Positions 57,338 to 64,000 of a stretch of 64,000 nucleotides of DNA are shown here, piece after piece; the stretch's first letter is position 1, and each line of letters starts with the position of its first letter. The translations under genes were made by a program, and so were the position numbers. This DNA is from Prorocentrum cordatum. Taxonomy: Eukaryota; Sar; Dinophyceae; Prorocentrales; Prorocentraceae. The DNA is taken from NCBI GenBank assembly GCA_963575745.1, contig CAUYUJ010011225.1:718768-782767 (forward strand). The letters are read 5' to 3'. The notes below the pieces were generated by a model. That model was given only the letters and a program-made list of their open reading frames with translations. It searched no databases and was not told the DNA's origin.

Positions 57338-60300
57338 CTCGTCGCCGTCCTCGTCGCGGAACTGGCGCTCCAGGTCCCGCAGCATCTCGCCCTCGTCGTC
57401 GTCGGAGTAGAATCCAGCGGGTCGATCGCCACCGGCGGCGCCGCCACCTCCATCATCGCCCTCTCCTCCGTCTCCGGCTCCTCCGTCTCCTCCGTCTCCT
57501 CCGTCGCCGGCGTCGCGAGGGGCACGAGGGGCTCGGTCGTCACGGTTCGACGTGATGACGATCTCGGACTGACCCAACGCTAGCTTGCCGATCGGTCCAT
57601 CGTCATCGGAGTCGCTCCACAGCCACTGGACGATGTGCTTAATGATATGGGCAGTGCCAACCAAAAGAGCACGCTCATGAAGCTCTTCAGAAAGAACAGC
57701 TGTCGACAACGCAAACACGAGAGGGTCTTGGAACCTGAAATACCGGACGCCATCGGCACCGACTGCCGTGACAATGGCAACTGCTAGAGTTGTCTCACAG
57801 CGATTCTTCTCAATTGGCAGATAAACCAAAGAATTGGTCGGACACTGCGCGCGCCCGTCGACCACATCACCATCCACCACTGAAAAACACGTCGAACAGT
57901 CAATCGTAGGAAACACCCTATGGAGTTGGCGCCGATAATGCCGAACCAGAAGCAAAGTCCGCAGCGGCACGGCCCGAATAGGAGCACCCAGCGCCAGATC
58001 GATTTGAGGCTTGGTCATGCCAGCATGCAAAGGCCTCACCAGCGCAGGAGGCGCTCAGCGTTCATGATCAAATGCGATCTTGTTAGCGGTCTCTGAACTC
58101 TCAAGACACACATTCACCACCGCCCTCGCACGGGGCCGCACCGCCGACCATTTATGGCTCACTCCGCGGGCTCCGAGGCCAAGAGCCTTCTTCATCTGCA
58201 CACGACTGCTTAAAAGAGGAAGATCAATGTTCGGACACCGCTCGGTTATTACTTTCGTGATGGAATTGACCCCCTCGCATTCCTGAGTGTCAGCAAACGT
58301 GTATACCCTGAATATGTGGATTAGTGTCCAAAGGCCCTGACTGCACAGACCCGTATCGGCAGCGTGTGCAATATCGACTGCATATGCCCTCGCCACCTTC
58401 GCAGTGGTCGGATCCTCCCGATCGCCGTTCGCCCGCAAGTATTGCGCAACACCTGAGGGGTGGGGGGCGGGGCTGGGGCGGGGGCCCGAATCTGATTGGG
58501 GCCGGGAGAGGGGGGCAGCGTCGAGGGGGGCGGGCGAAGGAATCGGAGTACGCCTCACAGGCGCTGTGCTGGATTGGGTTGGCGCGCGCCCCTCGCCAGC
58601 TACATATCTCGCGACCCGACATGCGACCCCCCCCCCCCCCTCACATCGCGCCCCGCGCGCGACCCGCCCGCGGCCATCCCCCCGCGGACCGCCTGCGACC
58701 CGCCCGCACACGTCCGCCCTGCGCCTCGCCAGCGTCGACGGCGCACACGCGGCGTCTTCGGCCCCCGCAGTCTGATCCGCAACGGCGGAGGTTCAGCATG
58801 CATGTGGGAGTTGGTTGAGCGAGCAATTAAGACGGCGCCGGGGGGCAGGGGCGGGGGGGGGGGGGGCGGCGATGGCAGCGCGGCGATCCGCGGCACCCGA
58901 CCCCCTCTAGGACCAACCAGCCAAGCAATCATCCCCGCCGCCCCGCCGCCCCCCCCCCCGGCCCCTCCCCGTTCCGCCCCCCCCCGCGTGGCGAGATCGA
59001 GTGGCCGCATCATCCTCATCCAAATGCCACCGGGAGGGTGAAGCAATCATGACGGCGACGACGACGATATGATGATGTTGTTGTTGGAGGGAAATGCATG
59101 ATAGATGATGGTGCTGGTGTGATGATGATTATTATGAGAATGAATGATGATGATGATGATGTTTGCCACCACCACCTCCATACGGGGGTGGGGTCGGGGC
59201 CGAAGGCCCAGCGAGCCGAGATGAACAGAGACCGATGGCGGGGGACCTTTGAACGACGGCTACGCACCGCACTGGGGGGCGAGTGGGCGAGCCATCACCC
59301 ATGAACGGTAAACCTTGGCGTCGCCGCCCCCCCCCCCCCTCCCCCCATGTCCCCTCTCGCCCAGCCCGCCACGCCGCCCCCATTCCCTCCGTCGCTCCCC
59401 CCCTTCTCATCCACTCCACTCCGCCACTCGACCTCCTGACCCACCCGCGCCTCCGCGCCCACGGGCCTCGTCGCTATCGCTCGTCACTCGCTGCCCCCGC
59501 CTCCCCCCCCCTTCCCTGGCGGGAGGCGCGCGTCTGCAGCTGCGACGAGACGCGGCGGTAGAAGGAGCCGGCGTGGTGCAGGAACTCCTGCGCCCGATGC
59601 CCGGCCGCCGTCGACGCGACGAGGGGGGGGGGGGCGGGGGGAGCGGTGCTAGCTCAGGCCCTGGGGCGAAGAGTGGAGGAGGTGAGGCGACAATGAATAA
59701 TGGGGGGGGGGGGGGGGCGGACGGGCCGAGTGAAAGCAAGATGAGGGCGGGGCAGCAGGCGGCGGTGGAGGTGGAGGCGGTGGCGGGGGATGTGGAGGAT
59801 GCGGAGAGTATACAATTGAAAGGAGGAGGTGTGTTGTGGTCGTGCGTGTGCGTGTGTTAGTGCGTTTGGTTCTCTACGCGGGTCCTCCAACGTGAGCAGC
59901 AGAAGGTCGTTGCTGTTGCCGGTAAGACGCGTGTCACCAGTCAGTTTGGCATGCCAGTCCCGCCAGGGGAAATTGAACACCAGCGCGGCATACTCATCTG
60001 CAATTTCATCACATTTGAACTCAACCAACCGGGCCAAATGCCCGCCGTGCCTGTTGATGCTGTCGTCCGAGTACTTCTTCTGCATGAACAGCTGGAGATG
60101 GTTCCCAGGGCCGTGCACGGCCTCCATGATCATGAGTCCGTACCAAAATAAAGGATCGTGCAAAACTTGACGTGCATCTCGCTTCCACCTGCCGGTTTTC
60201 TCACGATACTGGGCGATCTCCTCAAGTCGGAGCTCCGCGTCGGGCGCGTCGGCGGCCGCGCCCTCCGCGCCGTGGCCGTCCAGCGGCAACAAACGACGAT

Positions 60301-60444
60301 CGGAAATGGCAGCGGCTTCCTGATCTGACAGCGCCAGCACAAGATCCATGGCGTCGGTAAGCTGACCGCCGCTGAGCGGGGCATCAGCGATCGCCCCCGG
60401 CGAGAACTGCCCCTGCCAATCGTCCACGCTCCAGCAGGACGCGG
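57338..60444 (-). CDS. Two-exon gene truncated by the gap, unknown function
   Basis: Exon a runs from the gap (60444) to 59878: DDWQGQFSPGAIADAPLSGG, KRDARQVLHDPLFWYGLMIM, GPGNHLQLFMQKKYSDDSIN, NSNDLLLLTLEDP. It ends before GTAGAG in phase 1. Exon b starts at 58452 after a polypyrimidine CCACCCCTCAG in the matching phase, giving LEDPR then VAQYLRANGDREDPTTAKVA. It continues YTFADTQECEGVNSITKVIT and NIDLPLLSSRVQMKKALGLG. An in-frame TGA at 58055-58057 follows KIAFDHER, and the same frame goes on MTKPQIDLALGAPIRAVPLR to an acidic tail (YSDDDEGEMLRDLERQFRDE). The exon may end at a GC donor near 57338; the frame stays open to 57233. The N-terminus is lost in the gap. No known domain recognised. 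Confidence 0.6.
58820..59877. other. Intronic C/G-rich sequence with GATGAT runs
   Basis: Part of the intron between the two exons of the preceding entry (59877-58453). It contains C9-C11 homopolymers, a GATGAT stretch near 59060-59165 and CCGCC-rich frames. No exon supported. Confidence 0.45.
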
Positions 60445-60544
60445 NNNNNNNNNNNNNNNNNNNNNNNNNNNNNNNNNNNNNNNNNNNNNNNNNNNNNNNN
60501 NNNNNNNNNNNNNNNNNNNNNNNNNNNNNNNNNNNNNNNNNNNN
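60445..60544. other. Assembly gap (100 N)
   Basis: Exactly 100 N. It cuts the 5' part of the gene at 57338-60444, and the sequence after it starts directly with the duplicate of 35304. The join between the two sides is therefore not proven by sequence. Confidence 0.99.
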
Positions 60545-60978
60545 GGAGGGAGAGGGCCGAGGACGAGAGCGCGGTCACCTCATCCCTCGTCGTCCGCACC
60601 CGCCTCTTCATCACCGCTCACCTGCAGCATCACCCCACTTGTTGAAGGCCTCACCCCACCCCCATCCTCACCCTATCCTCGTACGCCTCGCCCCTCATCA
60701 TCCTCATCATCCCCATCGTGCTCATCATCCTCCTCATGCGACCCCTCATCTTCAAACTCATAGTCCTACCCCTGTGTGTCCTCATCACCCCAACCACGTT
60801 GAGCAGGCGATCCGTTTGCCGTCTCGGCGCGCGGGGTCCCTGTCCTTTGTCCTCGTGGCGCGGGGGCGCTATTTAAGGCGCGCGCCCCCACAACGCCAGA
60901 CGCACAGTGTCGCAGCGGCTGAGCTGAGCATGAGCCTCGTTCAGTCCTCATCATGTCCTCATCATCTCCTCCATCTCA

Positions 60979-61866
60979 TCATCTCATCTCCTCCCTGAGG
61001 CTCCGAGGCCGCCGCCTCCCGAGCGGCAGGCGTCGCGCCGCGCACGGGCAGCCACTCCCCGGCTGCTGTGCGAGATCGCGCTGCACTGCGCGCCGACGCA
61101 TAGTAGCTGCGGCCCTGCAGCTACGATGATGAATTCACGCTTCGGCAGATCTGCCAGATTCCGCCGCCGCTCGACACTGCTTCGATACGCGGGACCGCTC
61201 CGATCGAATGACTCGGGCTGCCGACAATCTCATCGTAGTCGTATCCTATCGGATGCACCGTCGTAACGCATCGTCGCATCGTCGTACGACATCGTACTAT
61301 CATCGGCCCATCGTCGTTTCGAAGCAGTGACGAGACGAGGCGCGGGCCCCCACCGCCGGCACCGCGCGCCACCCATGGCACGCGGGCGCGACGGCGGGTC
61401 GCAGCCGTCGCAGCGCCGCACTCACTCGAACAAGTGCTTGCAGTCCTTGTTCTTCGTGCTCCGCCCAGCCGCCGGCTGCTGCTGCGTCGTGGCCGAGCCC
61501 GGGCGCGACGGGTGCGCAGCCATGTAGGCTGCCGCGGCCGTCGGGCCGAACAGCGCCGAGGCGTCAGCCGGCGCCGCGTTGGCGTGGCGCGCCGCCTTGC
61601 GCTTGGGCGGGAGGTCCGTCGGGATCTCGTGGCGCGTGAGCTGGACCTCCCTGCCGACGAATGCGCGCACCGACACGAGCTCGCGGACCGGCGGGGGGAG
61701 GGGGAATGATGAGGAGGAGGGAGATGGAGGATGTGGAGACGGGTTAGTGAGGGGGAAACCCCAGGAGCTAGGGAGGAGGAGCACGATGAGGAGGCGAGGA
61801 TCGAGAACCGAGCTGGGGTGGGGGGGGCGAGGAAGATGGAGGGAGGAAGGGAGGGAGGGAGGGAGG

Positions 61867-61926
<60 letters not shown>

Positions 61927-61982
61927 TGAGAGGAGATGAGAGAGAGAGAGAGAAGAAAGAGGAGAGAGAGAGAGAGGGAGAG

Positions 61983-62026
<44 letters not shown>

Positions 62027-64000
62027 AAGAGCGAGAGAGAGAGGAGATAGAGAAGAGCGAGAGAGGGAACATGATGGACCCACGAACCCGGAAAGGGATA
62101 TAGACATGTGATTCATGGGCACGTTTTCACGATACCCAACGGGGCAACACCTCACGAAACATCCCACGAGACACCACACGAAACATCCCACGAGACACCT
62201 CACGAAACATTCCGCGAGACACCTCACGAAACATTCCAGGAGACACCCCGCGAAACATTCCACGAGACACCCCACGAAACATTCCACGACGACAGGCAAC
62301 CACTAACCCAAGGCGGTGTGGTCGTGCTGGGGAGTGGTCGTGCTGGGGTGTGGTCGTGCTGGGGGGTGGTCGTGCTGGGGTGTGGTCGTGCTGGGGGGGT
62401 GGTCGTGCTGGGGGGTGGTTGTGCTGGGGCGTGGTCGTGCTGGGGCGTGGTCGTGCTGGGGCGTGGTCGTGCTGGGGTGTGGTCGTGCTGTGGTGAGTGT
62501 GTGGGGTGTGGTCGTGCTGGAGGGATGTGGTCTGCTAGTTGGGGGGTCGTGCTGGGGTGGTGGGGTCGTTGTGGGGTAGGGGTCGTGCTGGGGTTGTGGT
62601 CGTGTTGGGGTGTGGTCGTGCTGGGGTGTGGTCGGCTGGGGTGTGGTCGTTGATGGGGAGGTGGTCGTGTGGGGGTTGTGGTCGTGTGCTGGGTTACGTT
62701 CGTGCTGGGGAGGTGGTCGTTGCTGGGGGTATGGTCGTGTGGCTGGGGTGGTGGTCGTGCTGGGGCGTGGTTCTTATTTCGTGCTGGGGCGTGGTCGTGC
62801 TGGGGCGTGGTCGTGCTGGGGTGTGGTCGTGCTGTGGTGAGGTCGTGCTGGGGTGTGGTCGTGCGGGGGTGTGGTCTTGCTGGGGTAGGGTCGTGCTGGG
62901 GTCGGGTCGTGCTGGGGTGTGGTCGTGCTGGGGTATGGTCGTGCTGGGGTGGGGTCGTGCTGGGGTGGGGTCGTGCTGGGGTCTGGTCGTGCTGGGGTGT
63001 GGTCGTGCTGGGGTATGGTCGTGCTAGGGTGGGGTCGTGCATTTCGTCGAGACATCCTGCCAAAATTCCAGGAAATCGTACAAAAACAAACGAATTAGTC
63101 GAGACATCATCGAAATTCCTTCGCGCGGGGCGCTTTTTCGCGTCGCGGTCGGCTCTGCAAAACAAGCGTTTCGCTCGAGACATCCTCGGCAAACTCTGCG
63201 GAGCAAGCGTTTCGCTCGAGACATCCTCAACACACGAAAAAGTGCCCGCACCCTGTGATTTATCGATCGGGATTTCAAAAACAAGCGTTTCGCTCGAGAC
63301 ATCCTCAAATTTTAATTCGCCGGCCTTCTTCGACCTCGATATTTATCAGGGGAGAAAAACCGACGGCTCCTTCATGGTGGCACGGGGGGGGGCATGTTTT
63401 AATACTAAAAGAGAACCCTGGGCCGGCGCCCTTTCCGGACAAAGAGAGATAGAGGGGAGATAGGAGCGAGAGAGAGAGAGATCTGATACACATATGAGGG
63501 GAGGTGATGAGAGAGGATGTGAGGATTGTAATGATGGCCTTCAGCTTGAAAGACGTCATGCCCTCAAACACCAAGTGGGGCGGCAGGTCGATGGTCACCA
63601 CCTGGGCCTTCATCTCGAGGGTCGCCTGCTCGTCGTCGTCCACCACGCGCACGAGCCACGCCGGGCACGGGCACTCATTGTTCACGGTGCCCACCGTGTC
63701 GGCGACGCAGTACACTCCGAAGGTGGTGTCGCCCCGGCTGTCAGGCGCAGTGACCTTGATGGCGGCCACTGGGAAGGAGCGGCCTGCGGGCGGCCTTGCC
63801 AAGGTCACGGGGCCGCAGAAGCACATCGAGAAGCCCGAGTCCAAGGCGACGGTCATCGATGGCTTCTCGTGCTCCTTGGCCAAGTTCGGCTTCGCCTTCG
63901 CCTTCGCCTTAGCCGCCGGCGCCGGCGCCGCCCATCCCATGCGCGTGCTGCCGAATGGCGCCACCGCCCTGGCACTGAACGACCTACTGTAGAGCTCCGC
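60979..64000 (-). CDS. Second copy of the three-exon gene, incomplete at window edge
   Basis: Exon 1 continues beyond 64000 and ends at 63539; exon 2 61679-61426; exon 3 about 61114-60979. Splice signals are the same as in copy 1 (GC donor, GCGAG acceptor, GTGAGT donor, CTGCAG acceptor). Against copy 1, exon 1 has five base differences: one silent and four that change residues (Arg to Pro, Asp to Gly, Ala to Val and Cys to Tyr). Exon 2 has Pro to Ser and Ala to Thr changes. Intron 1 grows from 537 to 1859 bp because of the insertion. No stop is introduced in the visible exons. Confidence 0.6.
61871..62060. repeat. (GA)n tract, copy 2
   Basis: Shorter and more degenerate than the copy 1 tract (36627-36832), as expected for a fast-evolving microsatellite. 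Confidence 0.9.
62146..62291. repeat. 24-bp tandem repeat, six units
   Basis: Units of ACACCTCACGAAACATTCC plus CGCGAG or close variants. It is made of two related 12-bp halves (CACCTCACGAAA and CATCCCACGAGA). Confidence 0.85.
62315..63030. repeat. 16-bp minisatellite (GGTCGTGCTGGGGTGT)
   Basis: About 45 units of GGTCGTGCTGGGGTGT with GGGG and GCGT variants and several short slips between 62500 and 62770. The Trp/Val and Thr/Pro/His frames it opens are artefacts. Confidence 0.92.
63040..63310. repeat. GTTTCGCTCGAGAC dispersed repeat cluster
   Basis: Three near-identical 25-bp copies of CAAGCGTTTCGCTCGAGAC plus ATCCTC at about 63162, 63203 and 63282, with related TAGTCGAGACATC words before them. 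Each contains the small hairpin AGCG-TTT-CGCT. Related words occur at 27985, 29030, 29075 and 29110. Confidence 0.75.

Larger units (their letters stand above)
62070..63440. mobile_element. 1371-bp repeat-built insertion in an intron
   Basis: Defined by comparison with copy 1. It contains, in order, a unique 75 bp, a 24-bp tandem repeat, a 16-bp minisatellite, repeats of CAAGCGTTTCGCTCGAGAC and a unique 3' end with GGGCCGGCGCC. No open reading frame of transposase type, no clear terminal inverted repeat and no target-site duplication were found. It may be a non-autonomous element, or copy 1 may have lost it. Confidence 0.55.
60545..64000. repeat. Segmental duplication, copy 2, with insertion
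   Basis: 60545-62069 matches 35304 to about 36880, and 63441-64000 matches about 36885-37433. Between them 62070-63440 (1371 bp) is absent from copy 1. The insertion breaks the GA-rich intron exactly between GAGAGAGGGAA and AAAGAGAGATAG, which are adjacent in copy 1. Confidence 0.9.

Noticed and set aside
62224-63192. 322-codon minus-strand Thr/Pro/His protein
   Set aside because: Translation of the 16-bp minisatellite complement.

Overview
This looks like nuclear DNA of a dinoflagellate, probably a core lineage such as Prorocentrum, Polarella or a symbiodiniacean (genus is inference). The evidence is: a near-exact copy of the 22-nt dinoflagellate spliced leader embedded in the genome (20020-20041) and two more degraded copies; LINE and copia-gag relics of the kind I associate with dinoflagellate genomes; introns with GC-AG as well as GT-AG ends; high GC content with very heavy simple-sequence load; and a run of genes all on one strand. 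Most long open frames in the window are artefacts of microsatellites (poly-Thr, Asp, Val, Tyr, Leu) or antisense shadows. There are two 100-N scaffold gaps, at 17445-17544 and 60445-60544.  Layout. 1-11.6 kb is a repeat desert: a MITE-like element, a 2.9 kb degenerate GAC tract, CAT, AT and 465-bp TAG arrays, minisatellites and CTTGGGGCC-type arrays. 11.7-16.1 kb is a plus-strand degenerate LINE with an endonuclease part, a reverse transcriptase part (FADD box), two zinc fingers and a C-terminal tail. 16.5-18.7 kb is CA/CG microsatellite around a gap. 20.0-21.8 kb holds the spliced-leader copy and a degenerate Ty1/copia gag. 22.7-29.5 kb is more tandem arrays, a second MITE copy and an inverted pair of 18-bp minisatellites. 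31.0-34.7 kb is a second broken LINE preceded by a degraded spliced leader.  From 35.7 kb to the second gap every supported gene is on the minus strand, as expected for dinoflagellate unidirectional gene clusters. In transcription order from high to low coordinate they are: a two-exon gene cut by the gap (60.4-57.3 kb), a coiled-coil protein (56.2-55.4), a RING/PHD-like zinc-finger gene with a Lys-Asp repeat (54.9-51.7), an exon fragment (49.7-49.4), a four-exon possibly CUB-like gene (49.0-47.8), a DNA C5-cytosine methyltransferase-like gene with an Ala-rich repeat region (46.1-42.4), a Gly/Arg-rich gene (40.9-37.6) and a small three-exon gene (37.5-35.7). I joined exons only where splice consensus and reading phase agree, and say so where they do not.  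After the second gap, 60545-64000 is a near-identical duplicate of 35304-37433, the small gene's locus, interrupted in its long intron by a 1371-bp insertion made entirely of unusual repeats. The most novel structure is at 50.0-51.3 kb: a 21-bp satellite whose unit carries a 14-bp palindrome and which has an exact 315-bp (15-unit) higher-order period and a continuous heptad-repeat reading frame.
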